24,315 nucleotides of DNA from contig CAJTRO010000023.1 in assembly GCA_910579015.1 (NCBI GenBank), positions 32,256-56,570 of the forward strand. Direction: 5' to 3'. Within the stretch, counting starts at the first letter, position 1, and each line of letters starts with the position of its first letter. Below are positions 7,789 through 14,222 of the stretch, piece by piece. The translations under genes were made by a program, and so were the position numbers. Under the pieces are notes generated by a model. It worked only from the letters and a program-made list of their open reading frames with translations. It made no database searches and was not told where the DNA came from. This DNA is from an uncultured Dorea sp. Lineage in GTDB: Bacteria; Bacillota_A; Clostridia; Lachnospirales; Lachnospiraceae.

Positions 7789-8706
7789 CTACACTTCGAT
7801 GTTAAGCAGCGTCAGGATGAGCGCCATCCGGATATATACGCCGTATTTTGTCTGTTTGAAATAAGCGGCTCTTGGATCTGTGTCTACTTCGACAGAAATC
7901 TCATTGACACGCGGCAGCGGGTGGAGGACATACATATCCTTCGGCGCCCGTTCCATCTTTTTGGAATCCAGGATATAGAAATCCTTCATCCGGACGTAAT
8001 CTTCTTCATTGAAGAAACGTTCCTTCTGTACACGCGTCATATACAGCAGATCAAGCTTCGGAAGGGCGTCTTCCAGACGGACGACCTCTTTGTACGGGAC
8101 ATTCCCCTTATCCAGTACATCGGAGCGTATGTATCCGGGAAGCCTTAGTTCTTCCGGAGAGATGAGGATGAACCTGATCCCCGTGTATCTTACCAGAGCG
8201 TGGATCAGGGAGTGAACGGTGCGTCCGAACTTCAGATCCCCGCACAGGCCGATAGTCATGTCGCTTAGGCGTCCCTTCAGATTGCGGATCGTCAACAGGT
8301 CGGTCAGTGTCTGAGTCGGGTGCTGATGGCCTCCGTCGCCGGCGTTGATGACCGGGATGGACGAATGCTGGCAGGCAACCATAGGCGCGCCCTCTTTGGG
8401 ATGACGCATGGCGCAGATATCAGCATAGCAGGAAACTGTACGGATGGTATCGGATACGCTCTCTCCTTTGGCGGCGGAGCTGGATTCGGCAGAAGAGAAG
8501 CCAAGTACGCTTCCGCCAAGGTTCAGCATAGCAGCTTCGTGGCTCAGTCTTGTCCGTGTGCTGGGTTCGTAGAAGAGCGTTACCAGCTTCTTCCCCTCGC
8601 AGGCATGTGCGTACCTGGCCGGATTAGCTTCGATGTCAACGGCCAGGTCCATCAGTCGATCCAGTTCTTCTACTGAAAAATCAAGCGGACTCATTAAATG
8701 TCTCAT
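7789..8706 (-). CDS. pyrB: Aspartate carbamoyltransferase catalytic chain
   Basis: A 305-residue PyrB, the typical length, catalysing carbamoyl phosphate plus aspartate to carbamoyl aspartate, the first committed pyrimidine step. The carbamoyl-phosphate loop STRTR is at 49-53, SSAAKGES gives the mobile Lys80, RHP is at 101-103 and HPTQTL starts at 129. An AAGGAGG precedes the ATG by about five bases. The Phe-rich leader ORF ends 36 bp upstream, which suggests control by attenuation. With PyrI it should form the allosteric class of ATCase. Confidence 0.96.
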   Translation of the reverse strand: MRHLMSPLDFSVEELDRLMDLAVDIEANPARYAHACEGKKLVTLFYEPSTRTRLSHEAAMLNLGGSVLGFSSAESSSAAKGESVSDTIRTVSCYADICAMRHPKEGAPMVACQHSSIPVINAGDGGHQHPTQTLTDLLTIRNLKGRLSDMTIGLCGDLKFGRTVHSLIHALVRYTGIRFILISPEELRLPGYIRSDVLDKGNVPYKEVVRLEDALPKLDLLYMTRVQKERFFNEEDYVRMKDFYILDSKKMERAPKDMYVLHPLPRVNEISVEVDTDPRAAYFKQTKYGVYIRMALILTLLNIEV

Positions 8707-8742
8707 AAAAACCTCCTTATGATGTAAAAATAAAAAGTGAAT

Positions 8743-8994
8743 CTATATCATCAGCGGCAATGCAAAAAAGCATGTCCGCAGTGATGCGAAAGGATGCATC
8801 CCCTGAAAGAAAACAGAAATATGAAAATAAGAATAAAGGATAAATCTGCGATGGAATCTATCAGTGAAATTGCTAATGAAACTGCCGGTGAATCTACGAA
8901 TGAACGTATCAAAGAATCTGTAAGGAATGAAATATAATGAATTCTTAAAATGAAAAATACTCTTAAATCTGCTGCCGCGTTCATGTATACTCAT
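8743..8994 (-). CDS. Putative pyrBI leader peptide (83 codons, Phe-rich)
   Basis: The ORF begins with a very good ribosome binding site (AAGGAGGA about six bases before the ATG), sits directly after the predicted promoter and stops 36 bp before pyrB. It has 18 Phe in 83 residues, with Phe every fourth residue over about 31-51. I recognise no protein family. The coding strand is strongly pyrimidine-rich at 8844-8806, followed by a hairpin and T6 inside the last codons. By analogy with the enterobacterial pyrBI leader, translation near a U-rich pause site would prevent termination when UTP is low. The peptide itself need not have a function. Confidence 0.55.
   Translation of the reverse strand: MSIHERGSRFKSIFHFKNSLYFIPYRFFDTFIRRFTGSFISNFTDRFHRRFILYSYFHISVFFQGMHPFASLRTCFFALPLMI
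8764..8797 (-). promoter_or_regulatory. Candidate pyrBI attenuator hairpin
   Basis: On the minus strand GCATCC (8797-8792) can pair with GGACATGC (8777-8770) with a 2-nt bulge, followed at once by TTTTTT (8769-8764). An alternative stem uses the ATGC and downstream GCAT...CCGC...TGAT instead, so the two folds exclude each other. A pyrimidine-rich stretch at 8844-8806 lies just upstream, as expected of a UTP-sensitive pause site. The stem is modest and was not energy-scored. Confidence 0.4.
8841..8927. repeat. Degenerate 12-bp tandem repeat in the pyrBI leader
   Basis: On the plus strand the motif TGAA or a close variant recurs at 8841, 8853, 8865, 8877, 8889, 8901 and 8913, exactly 12 bp apart, with a last copy near 8924 shifted by one base. 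On the leader strand this puts TTC/TTT Phe codons every fourth codon. The repeat explains the regular Phe spacing in the leader ORF. Confidence 0.65.
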
Positions 8995-9008
8995 AGCATT
9001 TCCTCCTT

Positions 9009-9059
9009 CATTGAAAATCTTTCATATTATAATATAACAAATAGGATAGATTTTCAATG
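9009..9059 (-). promoter_or_regulatory. pyrBI promoter inside a perfect 12-bp dyad
   Basis: On the minus strand TTGAAA (9057-9052) and TATTAT (9034-9029) have a 17-bp spacer; an overlapping TATAAT lies at 9031-9026. The predicted start is near 9020. The same region holds a perfect inverted repeat, CATTGAAAATCT at 9009-9020 and AGATTTTCAATG at 9048-9059, with a 27-bp gap. One arm covers the -35, the other lies at the transcription start next to the leader ribosome binding site, so an operator is plausible. Confidence 0.55.
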
Positions 9060-9061
9060 TT

Positions 9062-9451
9062 TTAAGAGGATTTTTTTAAACAGATTTTTTCGAACAATAA
9101 TCCGGCGCCGAACCAGTACGGCGCGTAGTCCAGACGGATCAGTCCTTTTATGCTGAAAGGGGCTCCGCTGTAGTCCCAGGGGCACGCGTCAAATTTTCTT
9201 AAAAGAGAACCAGTCACATATTCGCCACAGAAAATGCAGCAGGTATATACGCCTCCACGCAGCAACAGGTTTCTTCCCTTAAGCAGTCTGCACAAGGGTG
9301 TCAGAAAGCTTGCCATGCCATAGATCGGGAACATCCAGATGGAAGTATTTCCGGTGAGCTTGGGGTTCTCATTCTGGAGCGAATGAAGCCCCGTAAATAA
9401 TATTTCCATACACCATCCGGTGGTCCCGCAGGTTAGAAAATTATGTCTCAT
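9062..9451 (-). CDS. Small membrane protein, putative ABC-transporter type IV family (PF06541-like)
   Basis: A 129-residue hydrophobic protein. GWCMEILFTG near the N terminus, GNTSIWMFPIYG and CPWDYSGAPFSIKGLIRLDYAPYW match my memory of the CmpB-type putative ABC-transporter family, whose real function is unknown. Several membrane segments are likely. The ATG at 9451 has no clear ribosome binding site; the Met at residue 15 is an alternative start, but would cut into the conserved GW-E motif. The gene ends 3 bp before the pyrBI promoter arm with no evident terminator, so some read-through into pyrBI is possible. Confidence 0.75.
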   Translation of the reverse strand: MRHNFLTCGTTGWCMEILFTGLHSLQNENPKLTGNTSIWMFPIYGMASFLTPLCRLLKGRNLLLRGGVYTCCIFCGEYVTGSLLRKFDACPWDYSGAPFSIKGLIRLDYAPYWFGAGLLFEKICLKKSS

Positions 9452-9594
9452 GTGGATAAGTATGGCACAGGAGGGGGGATTTTATACATGGAATAATCGG
9501 AGAAGTTAGTTCTTTTAAAAGAAACTTACATGTGGTAAGATATCATGGAAAGGTATTGAGTTAAATATTTGTGATCATATAGGTAAAGAGGAAA

Positions 9595-10845
9595 ATGAGT
9601 ATGAGAGGGATACAGGAAGCGAATGGAGCGGATGAAGTGAATAAAGCTGGTAAAGTGAGTAAAACGGATGGAGTGGATGAAGCTGGTAAAGTGAGTAAAA
9701 CGGATGAAGCGGATGAAGCGGGAATAGAAGAATTAAGAATGCAGTTAGATCAGTTAGACGATGAGATTGTAAAGCTTTTTGAGCGCAGGATAGAGACGGG
9801 CAGCCGTATAGGAGAATGTAAGATCCGTAACGGGATGAAGATCTTCGACCGCCAGGGTGAGCGGGATAAGCTGGCAGACGTGACGGGCAAGGCATCTACA
9901 GAATTCAACAGGAAGGGCATACACGAGCTCTTCTCTCAGCTGATGGCGATGGACCGCAAGATTCAGTACCGGCAGCTTGTGGAGGCGGGAGCTCTCGGAA
10001 GACTGCCGTTTATCGGAGTGGATACTCTGGACGCACAGAATGCAAGAATTGTATTTCCGGGGACGGAAGGGGCATTCAGCCAGGCGGCGATGCAGTGTTA
10101 TTTCGGTGAGAAATGCAACAGCTTCTATGTACGTACCTTCCGGGACGCCATGGAGTCGATCGAGGAGGGGGCGGCAGATTACGCGGTGCTCCCCATTGAG
10201 AATTCGACGGCCGGCGCGGTAGACGAGATGTACGACCTGCTGGTCGAGTTTGAAAATTATATCGTGGGGGAGACGATCATACCGATCACACATACCTTGT
10301 CCGGTGTTCCAGGTACAAAGCTTTCGGATATAGAGCGGGTATACTCCAAAGGGGTGGCGCTGATGCAGGCGTCCAGGTTCTTAAACGCCCACAGCGAATG
10401 GCAGCAGATCAGCGTGGCCAACACGGCGATTGCGGCGAAGAAGATCATGGAGGAGCAGGATAAGAGCCAGGCGGCGGTGTGCAGTGCGCAGGCGGCGAAG
10501 ATCCACGGGCTTGAGGTGCTTGAGGGCAATATCAATGACGATCCGGGCAATTCCACGCGGTTTATTGTAGTGACGAATCAGAAGATATTTCTCAAGGATG
10601 CGAAGAAGATAAGCATCTGCTTCGAAGTACCACATGAGAGCGGATCTTTGTACCAATTGCTGTCACATTTTATCTACAACGACCTTAATATGACCAGGAT
10701 CGAGTCGAGGCCGGTGGAGGGAAGGAACTGGGAATACCGGTTCTTCGTAGATTTTGACGGGAATCTGGCAGAACCGGCGGTAAAGAATGCCATACGGGGG
10801 CTTCGGCAGGAGAGCAGGAGTCTCAGGATACTTGGGAATTATTAG
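9595..10845 (+). CDS. pheA: Bifunctional chorismate mutase / prephenate dehydratase
   Basis: A 416-residue P-protein converting chorismate to prephenate and then phenylpyruvate in phenylalanine synthesis. After a non-conserved, repeat-built N terminus (about 1-42), the AroQ helical chorismate mutase domain covers about 45-130 (LRMQLDQLDDEIVKLFERR). The dehydratase domain follows, with FPGTEGAFSQAA, LPIENSTAGAV and STRF. The C-terminal ACT domain with ESRP near residue 378 is the usual site of phenylalanine feedback inhibition. The ATG at 9595 is only three bases from GAGG; the ATG at 9601 has better spacing. I found no convincing promoter in 9452-9594, which holds only a 14-bp palindrome at 9510-9523. 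Confidence 0.94.
   Translation: MSMRGIQEANGADEVNKAGKVSKTDGVDEAGKVSKTDEADEAGIEELRMQLDQLDDEIVKLFERRIETGSRIGECKIRNGMKIFDRQGERDKLADVTGKASTEFNRKGIHELFSQLMAMDRKIQYRQLVEAGALGRLPFIGVDTLDAQNARIVFPGTEGAFSQAAMQCYFGEKCNSFYVRTFRDAMESIEEGAADYAVLPIENSTAGAVDEMYDLLVEFENYIVGETIIPITHTLSGVPGTKLSDIERVYSKGVALMQASRFLNAHSEWQQISVANTAIAAKKIMEEQDKSQAAVCSAQAAKIHGLEVLEGNINDDPGNSTRFIVVTNQKIFLKDAKKISICFEVPHESGSLYQLLSHFIYNDLNMTRIESRPVEGRNWEYRFFVDFDGNLAEPAVKNAIRGLRQESRSLRILGNY
9644..9715 (+). repeat. 36-bp in-frame tandem duplication in the pheA N terminus
   Basis: Two adjacent 36-bp units (9644-9679 and 9680-9715) are identical over the first 27 bp and differ at two positions overall, so they repeat 12 residues (around AGKVSKTD-VDE/ADE). 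Partial, more diverged copies precede and follow. The unit lies in the charged extension before the chorismate mutase domain. Confidence 0.9.
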
Positions 10846-10881
10846 TGCGGATACTACACCAGGAAAGGACAGATACAGAGA

Positions 10882-12195
10882 ATGAGAACAAATGAATTGA
10901 TGTTATATAAGCATATGGAGGAAGGACAGATTCTTCGTGACATGACCTTCCTGATGGAGAATTACGGGAATGATTATTACAATAAAGAGGATCTGAAAGG
11001 ATTGTTGTTCGACTGTGTGAATGAGATTCTTGAGATGGCGGTGAGCCATGGGTTCGAGAGGAATCTCTGGCATAATTACCTGACTTACCTTCTGGCAAGC
11101 CACGAGAACGCCTACAGTACCGCCTGTGAGATCGTAGGCGCGGCAGAGGGCAGTATCAACGACGTTGCACTCCACGATTTCGGGATTTTCAAGGAATTAT
11201 TTGACTTTGATTTTGCGGAAATGGAAACGGCGCTGGACGCCGGATGTCTGGCTTTGATCTTGGAATATAAGGGAACCAGCGGACACGGAAAGGTGTTCAA
11301 TAAGCGTATCCGCGACCGGATCTGTAAGCTTAGCCGGAATCTGGCGGATACGCTTGATGCAGGCGGATTTAAAGATACCATGACACAGTTCTACAAGGAA
11401 TTCGGTGTAGGGAAGCTTGGGCTTCATAAGGCGTTCCGGGTGGAGCACATAGATGATGAGGTGAAGATTGTCCCCATCACGAAGATTGCCCACGTACACC
11501 TTGACGACCTGGTGGGGTATGAGATTGCCAAGAAGAAGCTGGTTGACAATACGAAGGCATTTGTGGAAGGCAGGAGGGCGAATAACTGTCTGCTGTTCGG
11601 TGATGCGGGGACGGGGAAATCCTCTTCTATCAAGGCAATCTTGAACCAGTATTATGACCAGGGGCTTCGGATGATCGAGGTGTACAAGCATCAGTTCCAG
11701 GATCTGAACCAGATTATTTCACAGATTAAGAACAGGAATTATAAGTTTATCATTTACATGGACGATCTGTCTTTCGAGGAATTTGAGATTGAGTACAAGT
11801 ATCTGAAGGCGGTGATCGAGGGCGGACTGGAGCGGAGGCCGGATAATATCCTGATCTACGCCACATCCAACCGGAGGCATCTGATCCGGGAGACCTTTCG
11901 GGATAAGGCTGACAGGGATGAGGAACTGCACACCAACGATACGGTCCAGGAGAAGCTGTCTCTGGTGGCAAGGTTCGGGGTGACGATCTATTTCGGGAAA
12001 CCGGAGAAGAAGGAGTTCCAGGAGATTGTACGGCAGCTGGCGAAGAGAAATGGGATTACCATGCCGGAGGAGGAGCTGCTTCTGGAGGCAAATAAGTGGG
12101 AGCTCGGCCATGGCGGGCTGTCCGGCCGGACGGCCCAGCAGTTTGTGGATTATCTTGTGGGAAACGGATATTACAGTGAAAAGCCGCTGGTATAG
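10882..12195 (+). CDS. AAA ATPase of the DUF815 family
   Basis: A 437-residue protein with an N-terminal helical region (about 1-200) and an AAA module. Walker A is GDAGTGKSS at 240-248, Walker B is FIIYMDDLSFEE at 289-300, and ATSNRRHL about 30 residues on fits sensor 1. This arrangement matches the DUF815 family of predicted P-loop ATPases, for which I know no firm function. The gene starts 36 bp after pheA, and its ribosome binding site AGGAAAGG lies 20 bp upstream of the ATG, rather far. It probably shares a transcript with pheA. Its stop codon is the first three bases of the 40-bp tandem repeat that follows. Confidence 0.88.
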   Translation: MRTNELMLYKHMEEGQILRDMTFLMENYGNDYYNKEDLKGLLFDCVNEILEMAVSHGFERNLWHNYLTYLLASHENAYSTACEIVGAAEGSINDVALHDFGIFKELFDFDFAEMETALDAGCLALILEYKGTSGHGKVFNKRIRDRICKLSRNLADTLDAGGFKDTMTQFYKEFGVGKLGLHKAFRVEHIDDEVKIVPITKIAHVHLDDLVGYEIAKKKLVDNTKAFVEGRRANNCLLFGDAGTGKSSSIKAILNQYYDQGLRMIEVYKHQFQDLNQIISQIKNRNYKFIIYMDDLSFEEFEIEYKYLKAVIEGGLERRPDNILIYATSNRRHLIRETFRDKADRDEELHTNDTVQEKLSLVARFGVTIYFGKPEKKEFQEIVRQLAKRNGITMPEEELLLEANKWELGHGGLSGRTAQQFVDYLVGNGYYSEKPLV

Positions 12196-12306
12196 AATTA
12201 GAAAGAGCAAAAGCACGAAGAGGTGAATTGGGATAGAATTAGAAAGAACGGAGCACAAAGAGGTGAATTGATATAGAATTAGAAAGAACGGAGCACGAAG
12301 AGGTGA
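12193..12306 (+). repeat. 40-bp intergenic tandem repeat carrying ribosome binding sites
   Basis: Three units start at 12193, 12234 and 12274, each beginning TAGAATTAGAAAGA and including AAGAGGTGA. Unit 1 begins with the stop codon of the DUF815 gene. The AGAGGTGA of unit 3 is the ribosome binding site of the gene that starts at 12311. Units 2 and 3 differ at few positions; unit 1 is one base longer and more diverged. It looks like recent slippage between two genes. Confidence 0.9.
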
Positions 12307-12310
12307 TGGT

Positions 12311-14002
12311 ATGAAAAAAGCAATGCCAATTGGTGTGGATGATTTTGAGGAAGTGATATTAAGCGGTTATTATTATGTAGACAAAACCATGTTCATAAAG
12401 GAACTGCTTGATCTGAAAGGAGAAGTGAACTTGTTTACCCGTCCCCGGCGTTTCGGGAAAACACTGAATCTGAGTATGCTTCGGTATTTTTTCGAGGATA
12501 CAGGAAACGTAGAGAAGAACGCTGTAAACAGGGAGCTGTTCTGCGGATTGCGTATTATGTCTGCCGGCAAAGAATATGCGGACCAGATGGGGAAATATCC
12601 GGTCATTAACCTGACGCTTAAATCGGCAAAACAGAATACGTTTGAATCGGCATATTACAAAATAAAGGAAGAGATTGTACGGGAGTTCAAAAGACATAAT
12701 TTCCTCCTCGAATCCGAAAAATTATCAGAGGAAGATAAGCAGATATTCAGAGAGATTATGGGCAGGAGAGGATCTTACGATGAATATTCCGGCGCGCTTA
12801 AGTTTCTTAGCGAGTGTCTGTCTGCAGTTATGGATCAGCCGGTGATCATTTTGATGGATGAGTATGATGTGCCGCTGGAGAATGCTTATTTTGCCGGATT
12901 TTATGATGAGATGGTAAGTTTTATATGGTCGCTTTTTGAGTCGGCGCTGAAGACAAACAAGTGCCTGAAATTTGCAGTGATCACAGGCTGTCTCCGTATA
13001 TCGAAGGAGAGCATTTTTACAGGGCTGAACCACCTGAATATTATTTCCATACTAGATAAGAGATATAGCGAGCATTTCGGTTTTACGGAACAGGAGGTGC
13101 TGCATGCAATGACATATTACGGCGTGGAAGAACGTTTCAGCGATATGAAAAAGTGGTATGACGGATATAGGTTTGGAGATATAGAAGTGTATAATCCGTG
13201 GAGCGTGATCAAATTTCTGTACGATCTGGATGCCAGTGTCGACGCATTTCCACGCCCATACTGGATCAACACCAGTTCCAACGAAATTATTAAAGATATG
13301 GTAAAACGTGCTGACCGGAAAATGAAAGAGCAGCTTGAGACACTTCTTAACGGAAACATGCTGGATATCCCTGTACATGAAGAGGTCACTTACGGGGATA
13401 TGTATGACAGTGGAGAGAATCTGTGGAATTTTCTTTATTTTACCGGATATCTGACGAAGAAAGAAGAGTATTTATCAGAACTTACCATTTTTCTGAAGGT
13501 TCAGATTCCCAATGTGGAAGTAAAGACAATCTATCAGAATACAATCCAGAACTGGTTTAGGGATAATATAAAGAAGCAGGATTTCCGGGATCTGTATGAT
13601 GCCATGGAAAATAAAGATGCCGGTAAGATGAGCGAGATACTGAACGGACAGTTGGTGTCTGCGATCAGTTTTTATGACAGCGCCGAGAGCTTTTACCATG
13701 GATTCCTCGCAGGGATCTTGAGCCAGAGCGACCAGTATCTGGTAAAGTCGAACAGGGAAAGTGGAAACGGACGTTCTGATCTGATGATAAAAAGTCCATC
13801 CTTACGAGGAAAAGCATTTGTTATAGAGATTAAAGTATCGAAGACGATTGACGATCTGGAAAAAGATGCACAAGCTGCCGTACAGCAGATATATGACAGA
13901 GAATATGCATCAGAACTTAAGGCCGAAGGATACCGCAACATTACCTGTTATGGAATTTCTTTTTACCATAAGGATTGTGAAGTGCGGGTAGAGAAAAGAT
14001 AA
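12311..14002 (+). CDS. AAA-ATPase-like protein with C-terminal PD-(D/E)XK nuclease domain
   Basis: A 563-residue protein of a large family in gut Firmicutes and Bacteroidetes (AAA-ATPase_like followed by PDDEXK_9). The N terminus has GVDDFEEVI...YYVDKT and the P loop RPRRFGKTLNLS at 44-55; Walker B is ILMDEYDVP at about 179-187. The C terminus has GRSDLMI (about 487-493) and FVIEIKVSK (about 502-510), the D...E-x-K of a PD-(D/E)XK nuclease. Both catalytic modules look intact. The biological role is not established; members are often multicopy. The start follows the last unit of a 40-bp repeat that supplies its ribosome binding site. It probably lies in the same transcript as pheA and the DUF815 gene. 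Confidence 0.9.
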   Translation: MKKAMPIGVDDFEEVILSGYYYVDKTMFIKELLDLKGEVNLFTRPRRFGKTLNLSMLRYFFEDTGNVEKNAVNRELFCGLRIMSAGKEYADQMGKYPVINLTLKSAKQNTFESAYYKIKEEIVREFKRHNFLLESEKLSEEDKQIFREIMGRRGSYDEYSGALKFLSECLSAVMDQPVIILMDEYDVPLENAYFAGFYDEMVSFIWSLFESALKTNKCLKFAVITGCLRISKESIFTGLNHLNIISILDKRYSEHFGFTEQEVLHAMTYYGVEERFSDMKKWYDGYRFGDIEVYNPWSVIKFLYDLDASVDAFPRPYWINTSSNEIIKDMVKRADRKMKEQLETLLNGNMLDIPVHEEVTYGDMYDSGENLWNFLYFTGYLTKKEEYLSELTIFLKVQIPNVEVKTIYQNTIQNWFRDNIKKQDFRDLYDAMENKDAGKMSEILNGQLVSAISFYDSAESFYHGFLAGILSQSDQYLVKSNRESGNGRSDLMIKSPSLRGKAFVIEIKVSKTIDDLEKDAQAAVQQIYDREYASELKAEGYRNITCYGISFYHKDCEVRVEKR

Positions 14003-14019
14003 GATAAGTGATCGGCTAA

Positions 14020-14050
14020 GCAGACATTCCCCGTAAGGAAGAATGTCTGC
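14020..14050 (+). terminator. Hairpin after the AAA/nuclease gene
   Basis: GCAGACATTC (14020-14029) pairs perfectly with GAATGTCTGC (14041-14050) across an 11-nt loop, 18 bp after the stop codon. No T-run follows, so it may be a weak terminator or an mRNA 3'-end stabiliser. Confidence 0.45.
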
Positions 14051-14096
14051 CTGGTCAAGTGATTTATCAATTTACTGGTAAAATGTCATATTGTGA

Positions 14097-14124
14097 TTGC
14101 TTTTTGAGATTCTTGTGTTATAAT
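14097..14124 (+). promoter_or_regulatory. Orphan extended -10 promoter next to the IS left end
   Basis: TGTTATAAT at 14116-14124 is an extended -10 with perfect TATAAT; TTGCTT at 14097-14102 is a possible -35 with a 16-bp spacer. It points into the insertion sequence, against the transposase, with no gene directly downstream. It may once have fed the EF-G-like gene now beyond the IS. Confidence 0.35.
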
Positions 14125-14130
14125 CCCATT

Positions 14131-14140
14131 TTTAACACTT
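14131..14140 (+). repeat. IS left terminal inverted repeat (candidate)
   Basis: TTTAACACTT, identical to the complement of 16202-16211; both are followed inwards by an A-rich stretch. Confidence 0.55.
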
Positions 14141-14189
14141 GAAAAAAAGCAAAGTGGCGCAACTCCTTGATTTTACAGGGGTTGCGCCA
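14141..14189 (-). terminator. Terminator of the transposase gene
   Basis: A 12-bp stem (14155-14166 with 14178-14189, one G-U pair) which, on the minus strand, is followed by a T-rich run (complement of 14141-14154). It lies 34 bp after the transposase stop codon and just inside the left inverted repeat. Confidence 0.8.
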
Positions 14190-14222
14190 TTATACGCTGA
14201 TAAAGAATGTTGTATGGAAATG

